DNA of 64,000 nucleotides, from assembly GCA_022577435.1 (NCBI GenBank), contig JAKOON010000028.1, forward strand, positions 5,030,872 to 5,094,871, in the 5' to 3' direction. How positions within the stretch are numbered: position 1 is the stretch's first letter; each line of letters starts with the position of its first letter. A model generated the notes under the pieces. The model was not told the origin of the DNA, did not search any database, and saw only the letters and a program-made list of their open reading frames with translations. Both the position numbers and the translations under genes were made by a program. Below, in pieces: positions 50,871 through 63,313 of the stretch. The stretch is from Embiotoca jacksoni (Eukaryota > Chordata > Actinopteri > Embiotocidae).

Positions 50871-53800
50871 TATTTTTGCAACACTTTTATGCCACTAGCT
50901 CTCTGAACACAGTTAAAATGTGGTTGGTGAACAACTAACATGCCCCACTGGGTTCAAAGAGTTCCCCAACCATCACCAGAGGTCAAGGGTCTGGAACAAA
51001 GGGCAGAAGGCCATGCATGCATACACACACCTGTTCACAGGGGGCCTCCGTTACCAGAACAGATGACTCCCAGATGTTTTTGAGGAGATACTGTGACCGT
51101 TACAACCATGTCTGTGCAGTGTCAAATAGAGTTGGGGCACCCCCTGCAACTGCACTGGACAAAACATTTGAATCTTACTTCCCAGACATTTTCCACCACA
51201 TAAGGACCTGTGCAAAAATGTCAAAACCTTGATTTACGCTGTTATGAATGGATTCTAAGAAGGGACATTATTGCACCTGGAAAAGCTCAGGTGGAGGACT
51301 TAGTTTCGGGTTCAGTCGGTGGTCAGCAAGAAAAGGAACTCATTCTGAAAGGTCTGTTCAAACTAGAATGGTACCTTTTGTTTTTTAGCTTCTTATTTGG
51401 CAGGATAAGAAGTTGTTATAAATTGTAATGTCAGTTGTACAGCTGAGGTTGGCGCTCTGTGAAGAGAAGTCCCCATGTTGCCAATATAACAGCAACTGGA
51501 ATATCTAAACCATGCTATTGAATGGAAGCATCTGGAAATGAGCAACGGCCTTTCTTTTCAGTTTTACCATCAGGCTTTCTTTGCCGTTAGTATTCTCTTT
51601 CAGTCTCTGTTCACCCTTTTACAGTTCACACACCTGGATTCATTGTGGCCAAAAAAGAGTTATGAGAAGCGAGCCCTACAAAAGTATGGTTTTCATGTGG
51701 GCGTCTTTGTAGTTTGCATCTCGTATTTCTTTGTGCATCACCACACATTAACATGGCTGCACTATGAAATGCAATAATTATTAATCATACCCAAAGATGA
51801 AGGTATTACATCACTGGTTAACATGATGAAGCTGTCCTCAGGCAGTCAGCGGAAAGCGGGACCATTGTCCAAACATGACAGCATTTAGCTGGCGCATATC
51901 CAGCCAGACACAAGAGGTACTGTGGGAGCATGCAGTTGGGTGACCTTCAACCCTGCCCAGTCTGCTTCTCGGACAAAAGAGCCATTTAGATGTCCAGTAC
52001 TTTTTGCAAAACACAGAAATGGTCCCTCGGTACAAATGACTGGTAATAATGTTGAAAAACGTGTTTATTCTCAATTGAAGTTGGTAAAAGCAGGTGGATT
52101 GTTGCACGTTTGTGACAGAGGAGAAGAAAGTCAAAGTTTGTTCTTGAAGTAGAGACTAAGACTTTCTACAGGAGGGGTGTAAATAATGGGAGCAGGAAAG
52201 AATGTCACCATAGCGACTACAATTAGATTTATGGTACCTATTTTCTGTGATTAGGCTACTTCTGTGTGGGGGCTTTTGAAAGATGGATAGTATAGTGTTC
52301 CCCACCGTCATGATTTATAGCTAACATACAATTACAGCATGTATAAAAATGTGCCCTCATATTTATGCTGTCAAGAGTTCAAGCTTTGTGCAGTGGCGGT
52401 ATTTTTCTCTGGCAATTTATCTCTGTGCGGGCGTGAAAGAAATGGTTGTGTGCAAAGTGCTGTCACAAGGAATTCCCCTCGCTTCAACAAAACAAACTTA
52501 AATGACAGCTGCCTAGTCAAAAGAAAACCCTAAATAATACATTAAGGAACAACGCGCTGTGAAACATGACTGTTTGCCATGTTGGTTCTGGTGGCGGCTG
52601 GCTTGGAAGAGGACTCTCACCGCTTCTCTTCAAGTGACAACCCCGAGGAGACTCCTTCAGAAGCCGGTGTCTGCAGGCTGAAACACTTCTTTACGGCCTC
52701 TCCTCCAGCTGGTTCTATGCTTGTTATCAGGTTTGACTGCTCCTTCCACGAGAGGTCTGAAGGAGAAAGTGTAGTTTTATGAGCTTGGAGGAGACCACCT
52801 TGGGTGACCCACTTCTTCTTCATCCAATATTCCATCCACCTTTTGTCCGACATACCACCAAATACCAAGTTCTCTTTTTTACTTCTCCCTCTCACTAAAT
52901 TTAGCACTTGGTAGCCAGATGTTCCTGCAGTGTTGGTGGTAGATTTTTGTTTATGAAATACTGCTTCATGGACTGCTCAGTGGAGTCCATCCTCTTCCTC
53001 AGCGGGTGCATGGAGGGTTTCGGCTACAACTCAGCAAGCTTCAGCCAACCAACTGACAGGTGACTGGCATGCTGTCCAGACCTCCGTGTCATTTCACTGC
53101 ACTCCTCTCCAGAGAGAAAACCACCGTATCTCTCACCGCTGGTTCATCAGTCTTGACATTTGCCATTCACTGTGTTGAACTGTGAGTAAACACTAAACCT
53201 CACGTGCGTTTAAAGGAATTACCCAGAGGGCCAGAGTGAGTTTGCAGAAGCCAAGTCTGTAGAAGCCACAATCACTGGTCATCTCCTTGGCACACAAAGT
53301 CACAATTTGGAATTGCAGATGAGTGTCTAACCTCTTTTTTTTTCTTTCTTTCTGTAAAATTCACACCAAACAAGACAGGGAAACAAACATACCCTCAAAG
53401 AACAACAACAACATATGGACTCATTTGTCCACTCCCCCTTTTTTTTTTTTAAGGGGGCATGATGTTTATCACACGAACACCAAGCACACTCCATTTGCGT
53501 CAATTACCAGACTGTGATGGATGATAATGGAGTAGCTGGAGTGTGCAGCTAGACTGGAGCTTGCGCTTAACACTGTTCCTCAGGGGTTCATTGCCCTTGC
53601 TTTGGGGATGAAGATAGTTACCCTAAAATGATAAGAGGTGCAATGCAAATGTTACAGTGAGAAATAAAAAGGAAAAGGCGAGAGGGGAAGTGGACATCAT
53701 GGAGACAAGCAGGCTCAGTCTCGGAGCTGGGTTAATGGATGCATCCCCGGGGCTCGCTCAACAATGCGCCCAGGCATTAAGGCAAGCAACTCGGTGTCAT

Positions 53801-53879
53801 CTGTCTTCTGTCCCTAGAGAAAGATGACAAATGGTATTATTACTCCCCCGTTCTCCATTCTGTGGCTTATCAATGGCTC

Positions 53880-53881
<2 letters not shown>

Positions 53882-53926
<45 letters not shown>

Positions 53927-53930
53927 CGTT
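53882..53930. repeat. (GT)n microsatellite
   Basis: A GT run of about 41 bp followed by gcgtgcgtt, placed between unique sequence blocks. Confidence 0.95.
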
Positions 53931-54411
53931 GGTTTATTGCATTGGGGTCTTTCTTTATAAGCTACGAGAGGGAGATTTGTTTTTTTTTTGTTTTTTTATT
54001 CAAGTGCGCTAATTTTACAGAGCCAAGCGTATTTTTTGATAACTGATATCTGTTGATTGATGAAAACATTATTACAGAGTGGTATCATAAATGTATGTCT
54101 TGCATCAGACCAAACAATCAAACAAAAGGAAGAAAAACCTCTGTCAAAACCTGATGGACAATATGAAAACACCTTGAATATCAAAAGACCGTCATGGCAA
54201 AGTGTTTACTTCCTTTGCTGCAGGGTGAAGTTGGGAGGTAAGGAGTGATGGCTGGAATGATGTCTGTGCGATGGGAGTCTTGGATGTCATGTGTTTTTTG
54301 ACACTGATCTTTGCACTCACTGACCTCTCATATTATCACAGTCACATACTTGAACTCCACTTCACAGCGGCGTCTATGGCGTGGTCCTTCAGCTGACCCC
54401 CCCCCCCCTCC

Positions 54412-54550
54412 CTATCCACACATTGCATTTGGCTTAGCTAATGGTGTGAACCTCAACAGGGCCAGCAGAACCTTGTACAATTCAGCATCCCGTCTGACTT
54501 TCTTCTCAATGAACACTGACTGGATCTCAGGGAAATCCTTTTTCCTGTGT
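54412..54550 (-). other. Unidentified coding-like open segment, minus strand
   Basis: The minus-strand frame reads KKDFPEIQSVFIEKKVRRDA, then ELYKVLLALLRFTPLAKPNA, and stops at 54412. It looks more protein-like (charged helix, Leu-rich) than neighbouring open frames. The plus strand is also open across it, in a 221-codon frame at 54311-54976 that includes low-complexity Cys/Val-rich translation of TG-rich sequence. No family was recognised. It could be an exon, a decayed retrocopy or chance. Confidence 0.2.
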
Positions 54551-54989
54551 GTGTCACGGGGGTCATTAGTAATACATATTTGGCATGTCTTTGTATGTGC
54601 GTGTGCCTGTGTGGGCGTGTGTGCTTTTATGCATGTGTTGGCGAGGAGACGACTCAACAGGAAAAGGGCTTTCCTTTCGACATTGTGTGTGATATCCCTC
54701 CATCCAAAACCTTTTTTTTTTTTTGTCTGTTTAGTGTGGGAATGCTTTGGGTGGAGTCTGGGTTGTGGGCAGGGGTGGGACGCACACGCAGCCGAGGGTC
54801 ATTTCCTTTCATCTAGCTCTCTTCCTTGGCCTCAGACAACAGACACACCTACATACACATGTCTACACTGCGCATACATGCATTTATATTCACAGAAAAT
54901 CCATCACCTTCTAGCTGACGTCCACATGGATGCTGTCATACACTGGAGCTGGAATCCTGAAAGGGAGGGGAAATGAGTGGTCTAAAGAC

Positions 54990-55003
54990 AGAGAGGGAGG
55001 GGG

Positions 55004-55045
<42 letters not shown>

Positions 55046-55345
55046 ACAATGTCAACAGCTCAGCTCCCAGCACAGTCAGCTGAAATCCAGAGCACAGCTC
55101 AGAAGCTCAGAGAGGGGAAGCAGACAGAACGCAGCGGCTTCAGTCAAACTGAGCACAGCCAAGGAATGGGCCACGAAGCTGTCAATCCAAAAGGCACAAA
55201 GATTTATCTAAAACCAGAGGACACAGGAATGCTCTAAGTTTCTACTCTATCCTTGCTTTGTGGAGAGGCTCTTTTTTTTTCTTTCCCACTGCTAGTGACG
55301 TGACACGGGGACAATTCATCTCTTAGTGTAGCCCGTCTGAAGTAG
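54990..55345 (+). promoter_or_regulatory. Possible alternative leader exon, with a (GA)n repeat at its 5' side
   Basis: A (GA)n run (about 55007-55042) is followed by a CAG/CTCAG-rich leader-like stretch. A consensus donor follows, gaagtag|gtaagt (55345/55346). No long open frame is present. Such a layout could mark an alternative first exon of the gene whose main leader is at 34480-34766. Evidence is weak without transcript data. Confidence 0.22.
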
Positions 55346-57960
55346 GTAAGTATAGCAGATACTTGATCTTGATACTGATACTTGAAACCTTTCTGAGTTA
55401 TTGTGAGTAGAAGCTACACTGTTCACCCAGTAGGAGACTGCACACACAGCAGGCTGCAGATGTTCAAGTTTAAACCCAGTTTGTCTGCGCACTTCATCCT
55501 GCTGCTCAATCCAGCCAAGAAAACACAGACTACTGCAGTCAATAAAACAAACATTGAGTCCTAATGCTCAGTAGAAAGCTAAAAGGAGCTGGTGGGCAGC
55601 AAGGCCTCCGGTTCCTCCGTGATAAAGTTTCCACATTTCTTGTTGTTGTCATTGGAGGGAACGACAGTATTTTATGGTACTTTTTTCACTACAGTGGCTT
55701 TATAGGTCATAAACAGCAGCAAAAACAGGGTTGTGAAATGTATGCGGCCTTCATGTTTGAGCTCTTTCTGCAGCAGTGTTGACAGCATGTCTTACTGTAA
55801 CCCCGTGTGTACTGGCGCGTTGCGTAGTCAAGGCATTTGGCATATTTGTGATCATCTGTGATTCAGTTTTATCTGAGATTCTTTGAGTTTGAGTTGAGAG
55901 AGTTAAATCGTATCTGGAAAACATTGCTTTGCCTCGTGGTTGTTTGAAGTTTTGGTCTTTGTGCTGCTGCAGGAGACAGGAGTGAGTTAGAAGAGATTGA
56001 TGCCCACAATTGGTTTAAACCAAAGAAGTTGTCATGTGATGTCTAGGACTTAACATCAGGGAAGTGTTTGGCATTTCAAACACTGAAGGAGGTGGGGACA
56101 GTATCATAAATAATGGGTTCAGGGCTATTTCGGGTCCTAGACAAGGGATGATCACACATCAATCACACAGTCAGTCCTTTGGTGCATGCACTGGCCTGGC
56201 AGCCAGACATTCCATATCTCCTCCCAGCCAACCCAGTATGGAACTGGGGGCTAAGTATGTTGGTATTGTGTTTTTAATAGACTATCCTTTCACATTTCCC
56301 TCAAGGGAAGCCAGCACTCCATGGCATCTCAGACTGATGTAAACACCCTGTATTAACCCTCCAGCTTTTTCTTTTCAAGGAATTGTAAAGGCTCCTTCTC
56401 CTTGTGGAAGCGTTGCTCATCCTGGTTGAGAGGTTGTCATCTTAGCTGTAAATCCTTCACATGTGAAAAGCACAGTGATGAAAGTTCATGCAGCAGCCCT
56501 CCAAATGTCCCCTTGTGGAATTGGGTAGTGATGCAAATTAGGGTTAACCAAGTGATAAGGTTTAATGTTAAATATTCCAAACAGATTGCCTCAGCATTTG
56601 TGAACATTTTGCAAGAGGCTGGTCTATTAAGTTGCTGATGTATCAGTTAATAGCAACATAAAAAAAGCGTGAGACAAATATTATTCCTGCAATATTCAAG
56701 CAATTCATTCCTTTAAGTGGCTCGCGTTTGAAGGTTGATGAACCAGAGGCAAAGCTCATTTATACAGTCAAAGGGCCATGTGTGCTTCCTTTGATGTCTT
56801 TGTGCATCGTGAACAAGATAGTATCCATTTCCACCACATTAAAAGCTTACTCTCTAGTCTGCTGGAAATCCTCCTGCATTCACGTGCGCCAGGGGGCGAG
56901 CAGAGTGACATCGCTAAAAGATTCAGCATGTTGGGAGGGCATTAACGAAAGTTGAGGACTCGCACGCAGTGTACATACACAACCTCTGCTGCCGTCAGCG
57001 CTCTCAGGGATTTTCATATTTTATCGACCATTACGGATGCATGAACTGCTCTCTCAGGATTAGAAGGAGTGTGAGGGAGAACGACGGCCGGCCTTTTATC
57101 GCTTCAGCCCTGCTGCTGACTGGCAGCTTGATGGCCTCCTCATTAAGGAGGAGGGCAGAGAGAAAAAGGGATGAGGTCTGTAAAGCTGCTTAAATTCAAC
57201 TATCTGATCTTTTGGATGGGATCATCTTCAAGTTGTATTTACAGTAGTGTGGTTGCAGTGTCGGAAGGACAGAACTGATTTTTTTTTTTTAGAGAAAGAC
57301 TGCTGTTCCTCTCACTCCTTCACTGGAAGTCCCCACACTGAGTGTGTCAAATGGCCCTATTGTATTTGTGCCAGTGACACACTTTCGTGGGCTAATGATG
57401 TGTAAGCATATCTCCACTACAGTGCTTCAATTCAGTGCAGTATTACTGCAGGCTATTTTAGAAAATGTTGGTTACTTCAGAGGGCTGTCCCTATCGGCCT
57501 TGCTATAAGAAGAGCATTCCAGACATCACCCAGAAGCCCTCCATCCTCTATACTGCAGCTGTTGACCTCTCACCCATGCAAAGATTAGTGTCTATTCAGA
57601 CTGCGGTGCAAAGAATGAGAAGTCAAACAATGGCAAGGTGACGAACGCACCTCCGCTGAGAACTGCTGCTCTAACCAGCGAGAGCTGTCAAAAGCATTAG
57701 CGTGTATGGAAACGAATTGACGAATAGTTGCGAGTCAGCGTTTTTGTTTCATTTGAAGTTTTTAAGGTAGCCCCATTCACCACCCAGAAGAGCTGGATAT
57801 TCTCAAGCACCTGCGTGATGTGGATGAGTGAAAACTGCCCATTCCCTCAAACAGACAAGACTCTGGGGTGTTTGAGGAACATGGAGTCTCTGGGAAGTCC
57901 GTTTTTTTTTCCCCTCTTGAGAGTCAGGGTAACCAGCTCTGAGATTGTACTTGTGCCAAT

Positions 57961-57961
<1 letters not shown>

Positions 57962-57997
<36 letters not shown>
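57962..57997. repeat. Uninterrupted poly-C tract of 36 bases
   Basis: Thirty-six consecutive C residues lie between caattc(t) and acatataata. Unbroken C tracts this long are rare. The opposite strand could form G-quadruplexes and this strand i-motifs. Its length may also be affected by sequencing error. Confidence 0.9.
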
Positions 57998-60900
57998 ACA
58001 TATAATAACATGTCTTTAGTTAGACTGGGAGCTCGTGACTCTGGTGCGTTCCTCCCAGATGAAATAAGAAAGCCATTTGACACGGCAGTATAGTGCTTTA
58101 GGGTTCGAGGGACAGGGATGCCAAGTATTGGATTTCATTCCGAGCCCTGTTAATATGTGGGAATGTTGGGGCCTGTGGAATGTGGTGTGGCCGACTTTCT
58201 TCTCATTCCCAATATTAATAGCATAGTTATCCCAGTGATCTGGCCCATTCGAGATGAAGAGATGAGCCCGTTGGTCAGTGCAGGAATGGATCAGTACTGG
58301 GTCTGTGCTTCCGATGTGTCGCTGCTTGACACAACCTTCGCCCTGAGGCAGTATCAACATCTGTATTGTTTGAATCCCATGCAGCAACTAGCTGACTGAC
58401 TTCCCATGTGCAACATGTGGATGACCTTCAGAAAAGGGCCGCTAGTCCTAAGCCGTAAGAGTAAAGATGTCAAGTGAGCTGAAACAGAGATTCACTCGTA
58501 AAAAGAGTAAGGTGTCGGAGAGCTTACCGTGTCATGTCTCCAAAAATGTTTGTCTGCAAAGGCAGACTGATCCCTTGTTAATTTCTGCTTGAGTTCTTAT
58601 TTCAACTTTTTTTTTTTTCAACTCGTGTCTGAGGTCCGTGATTTCTAACTCAGGGATTTGACATGTGTAAAATAATTTGTTTCAAACTGCAACTGTGCAT
58701 GGTTGGGTGCTCCAGGGGGCCCCACACTGCTGTACGGAGAACCTTCATTTGGTCGGTTAAAGCAACAAACATGGTCTTAAAGCACGCTTGTAACAACCCC
58801 ACGATACTTCATGTGGTCCACGCCATTATGAATGTTCCTCACATCAGGAAATGGCATTTTTTAATGAATCATACTAAATGAAATGGCTATTAATGACATC
58901 CCTGGAGGATTGGAAAAAATTCCCCCTCCCCACCCCCTCTTTTTCCAGTGGTTTAGTTGAAGCATTTCCTTTTAATGGGCGAGGTGGGTTACTGTGCCTC
59001 ACGGCCTTGTTAAAACCAACAGTGCTTATATGTTTGTTTTCAATGAGGCTAAGAGCCAATAAGACCTCTGAGAATTCTCCACCGTTGGCTGTGAAAGAGT
59101 TGACAGTTTTAGAGTTTATGATGTGATATTAGAATACACTGCCACGTGGAGATGGTGGAGATCTAGCTTCTTACATGCAATGTATTAATTGGTAAAAAAA
59201 AAAAAAAAAAATACACTATATGGACACCACAGTCCGTTTGAACAGTCTGCCGAGCACTATCATTTCATAGCAGTTGAGTCCCCAGTGATGGAATTCAGCA
59301 ACCATTGCCATTTTACTCAAAGCGACAATATGTTTTCTTCATATGTAAAAAAAAAACCAGTAACAACTGTGTAAACATTGGTCAAACACATAATTACACG
59401 ATCCTTTCATTGGCTGTTTGTAAACAAAAGAAAATGAAAAATGCCTCTGTCTGATTGTGATTGCATTTGCCTTGGAGACTGTCTGGAAATAGTTAGGCAA
59501 CATTATTAACCACAAACTATTAAAGTAATTAATAGTAATTGTAGTTGTGGGCTATTTAAGTGGAGGTACTTTAACTTTTCATCCTTATGGTGTGCATAGT
59601 GCTAGCTCTATACTGTATGACAGTCTTATGGAAGCGACTCAACTGCGCCTCCTTAACATTGTTTTGTTGTTAAAGCTTCTTGCATACATGAGTTGTGCAT
59701 CGCCCACGTGCCTAAAGGTCATTGTCATGTTGTTGGAAAAGCATCATTTTACTGTGAGGTTTCCTGGTGCATGTTTTGCCATTGACTCACAGTCTTACCC
59801 CAGACTATGTCCTGGTGACACTGTTTAAAGGTACAACTACCAGTCCAATAGCTGAATAGGATTTCAGCTGGCTCAACCCTCCAGCTTCTTCTATTTGATC
59901 ACAGGGCTGAAAGGAAGTGATTGAGGGGGGAAGTAACCGGAGGAATGAGGAGTTTTGGGGTAAAGCGAAGGGTGGGTTTCCAATCAACTGAAAATGGAAT
60001 CTTTCCCTGGAAGATGCACATAGACATAAGAGCACAGACAATCCTTATCAGTAGCCGTCTTAAACCCTATAGGAGGACATGTGTGGACGGAGCCGAAGCA
60101 TTGTGCCCAAGAATTTGATTGAGATATCTTTATAAGTGGCTTAGATTGTATTTAATGCCACATAAAATCACTCCCTGCTCATTTAATCTGTTTGACACGC
60201 TAATCAAAGAGGCCAAAACATATTTTGGAGGGAGACCATGCTGTCATAGCTAAAAATAACAGTCCCCTTAAGATCAGATACACATGGAATGCAGAGCTTG
60301 GACCGAGAGAACCGTCCCTCCCTGCAGTAGCCTTTACCCTGTCAGGCCCCAGCAGAATTGTACAAACCAAATCATCTGGCTCTTTGTCAAGGTCCGCATG
60401 AGAACGCCACTCAGTGTCCACACTCTCATGAAAGCGCTGGCCTTCCAACATGAAATCCCTCGCAGAATGTGTTCTTTCAGAACAAGCGCAGGAATGCAGT
60501 GCTTGCAAATGTACCGTGAAATAATGGCTGTTCCTCCGCTGTCAGCTCTGGTCATTTGTCAGTTGGGCTTGTAACTCTCTGCTAACCATAGAGACCTGCA
60601 ATGGAGTAGATGGGTTATGTCATACCTTAGGAAGGCATGTCACAGTATGTTGTTGCGGTGCTGAGTGACCCTAAAGTACAGCACATTTGCTATGTTTACA
60701 TTATTTTGATTTTGATCATTCTGTTAGTCATGCTAGTTGTTTCAGGTCCATCATATATCACTATTCTTTCCATAAATCTTACCTCCCATGGTGCCAGACA
60801 TCCTGTAATTGAGGGAGTGCATTAATACGATTATTTGAGTCTTTGTTGGGAGAAAGAGAAAGCAATAACGTGCATGTTTGTATATGTTTGTCTGTGTTGT

Positions 60901-61669
60901 GGTGGAGGTGGCATGTGCTTGTTCTCATGTAACTGATTAGCGTAGGCCCCTCAAGAGGTATGATGTGAACATGGCCTCCCAATAGCAGAAGCATGGCTGT
61001 GGGTGGGCCACAGATCCAGTGGCATCCATGGGAGAATGCATTTTCAGTGTCCCAGGTGATTTGGCTTGTAGCCAGTGCTTTTAGAGTGGGGGAAAAAAGT
61101 AGTTGAGGTCCATTAGTCATGTCATAGAGTCAGACAGTAAAAAGGAAGGGCAGGGCACGTTGGAGAGGGCATGTCTGGGGCAATCGGCAGCCAAAGAGTG
61201 GCATGGCTCCCATATGTTCAATGGTTGGGGTGAATAGCTACTTCATGTCAAAATAACGAGTGTGGGTAGTTCACTACCACGTAAAAGGAAACATGCGTTT
61301 CCGACAGCAGCAATAAACCATTAGGAGGCATGTGCCAGCACAACACAAATAAGACCTTTTGAAGTTGGCGTGTCCAGATGACTTTTGTCAAACATATGAT
61401 CGTCGTTACCCAGAAATCCGGTGTCAGCACATCGATAAATACAAACAGGATGCTCTTATTTGCCAGTGTGGTAGCTTTTTGAACAAAAAGAAGTTAGATA
61501 CTGAACTTCATGGCTTTTCAGGTACCAACCAAATTGCTTTGATACCACATTTTGCTTTCTTAGACCATATTCATACGAATAGACTTTCATGTTAAAATGC
61601 AAAGCTTTTGCAACTTTTATGCAGGAGTCTTTCTCATTAGCTACAGTCAGCTAATTAGCCTGTTTCCCA

Positions 61670-61985
61670 TGTTTAGTGTTTCCCATGAATAAGCTTTACT
61701 TGGGTGGCCTCGCCCAGGTAGATTAAAAAACAAATTAAACAATGTAAATTTTATGTCACACAAATCTTTTCAAAACAAAATTTTGGCCACATACCTGTCT
61801 GAGTTGCCTGTGCTGCAGTGACTGCTGACTGGAGGCAAGCAGCTCGATTGTGTCTACCAATAGCCTTGGATGTTTGGACATCGGTAAATTGTAGCGTTTC
61901 GCAATATTTTGTATGTGAGGCATTTCTATAGCGTGTAAATTTTGGCTCCAGAAAATAACATGGGTGGCATTCTCCCCCTCTAAAT
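61670..61985 (-). other. Exon-like segment beside a repeat-like block
   Basis: On the minus strand, 61979-61795 is a 185-nt stretch between acceptor catgcatttag and donor gtatgtgg. It is open in one frame with phases 1 and 0: EGENATHVIFWSQNLHAIEM, PHIQNIAKRYNLPMSKHPRL, ending SLQHRQLRQ. The adjacent 61670-61730 (tttcccatgaataag..gggtggcctcgcccagg) looks like the end of a dispersed fish repeat. The open stretch may therefore be part of a transposon gene. No family was recognised. Confidence 0.25.
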
Positions 61986-63169
61986 GCATGAAAAGTAAGA
62001 ACTGTAATGTTCAGCAAAAGGTATCAAAGTGAAGGTATCGGTACAGATATAAAACTAATTTGAATGACCTGCACTAAAAAGAAATGGTATGATAGGGTCT
62101 TCAAACATTGGAATTTTCCATAAAAGATATAATCCCATCTATAATATGAAACCCTATTTTTGATCCTGATTATGGCTAAGAATTTGTTTTCGGCATTAGC
62201 AATTCAGTAGATTTACTTTCTAAAATTGAGTCTGGCTCTGCACACACCATTGGACCATGAGATTGTTGACACTTGACAGTCAATTTAACAAAAAGGGAAG
62301 GAGAGTCACTGGTCCAGAGTATTCATAGGTGTCACCATATTAACGAGGACCAAAATGTAAAATGTTACTTCCCTGGTGTTGCTTTGACAATTGTGTGCCA
62401 ACCTGTGCATGCCAGCAGTTTTAAAAACAATGTCAGCCCCTCAATCTGTATTGCATCTTGTTCCTGTCTTTGCCAGCGTGGCACTGCTCCCCTCTCTTCT
62501 GGTGCCGGGTGCTTACATAAGCCTGCCTGTGCCCTCCTCCTGCATGGCCCAGCACCCCAGAGGAATGGTCCTCATTTGTGGGACCCAGAAACAATATGTG
62601 TGCAAAAAAGTCTGCCACAAGCTTGCCTCTGATCTTTTATTCAGTACCTCTTTGAAATGAACTCAGTCTTTTTCTTTTTTTTTTCTTTGCCTTTGCCTAT
62701 TCTACTTGTTTTATTGCTGCTTCTTGTTTTTCCTCTACTGGAGTATTTTTGACTTCCATTCTTCCCCCTCTCCTCTATCTGCATGGCATCATTTGGGAAA
62801 GAAAAGAGTCGGATTAGACTTCATCCACCCGCGGATTACAAGAAAAATGATAGGGGTACGTTCTTAATGGTGGAAGTAAGGGAGTGAACGTAGGAAGAGA
62901 ATGAGATGCAGCATCTGTTGTTTAAGGAAAAGGGAGGGTGTGAATGATGTCACTTTTTTTTGTTTCCTTTTGATCCAACTGTGTTTATTTAGGAGATATG
63001 GAAAAAAAAAACTGGTGCTTGATTTCTACCTAACTTTGTGTTTGGTACTGAAAGCATTATGTGGCAGATGTCGGGGACAGAATTGAAATGAGGCAGTCAC
63101 AGATGTTTGAGGGACTGATCTTTGGATGGATATAGACCTTCTTTTTTTTTTTTCCCTGTCTCTTGCGTG

Positions 63170-63175
<6 letters not shown>

Positions 63176-63266
<91 letters not shown>

Positions 63267-63282
63267 GCACACACACACACAC
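63176..63282. repeat. (CA)n microsatellite, about 107 bp
   Basis: An uninterrupted AC run to 63264, a short gcgc interruption, then AC again to 63282. It is flanked on the left by gcgtgcgcgcg and on the right, after 15 bases, by a short CAG run (63299-63313). Alternating purine-pyrimidine sequence of this length favours Z-DNA. Confidence 0.97.
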
Positions 63283-63297
63283 GAAAACACACAATCG

Positions 63298-63313
63298 CAG
63301 CAGCAGCAGCAGC
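63298..63313. repeat. Short (CAG)5 trinucleotide run
   Basis: Five CAG units, gcagcagcagcagcagc, directly after the CA microsatellite and followed by CT-rich sequence. No open frame of known type reads through it. Confidence 0.85.

Noticed and set aside
52204..52217. Possible X-box (gtcaccatagcgac)
   Set aside because: The right half-site AGCGAC breaks the RGYAAC consensus, unlike the sites at 18858 and 45299.
54311..54976. Longest plus-strand open frame (221 codons)
   Set aside because: Much of it is low-complexity Cys/Val/Phe-rich translation of TG-rich and poly-T sequence. It has no recognised domain. Only the sub-segment 54412-54550 looked worth a note.
60200..60574. Overlapping open frames on both strands (96 and 102 codons)
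   Set aside because: No recognised motif in either and no splice or promoter context. Considered chance.
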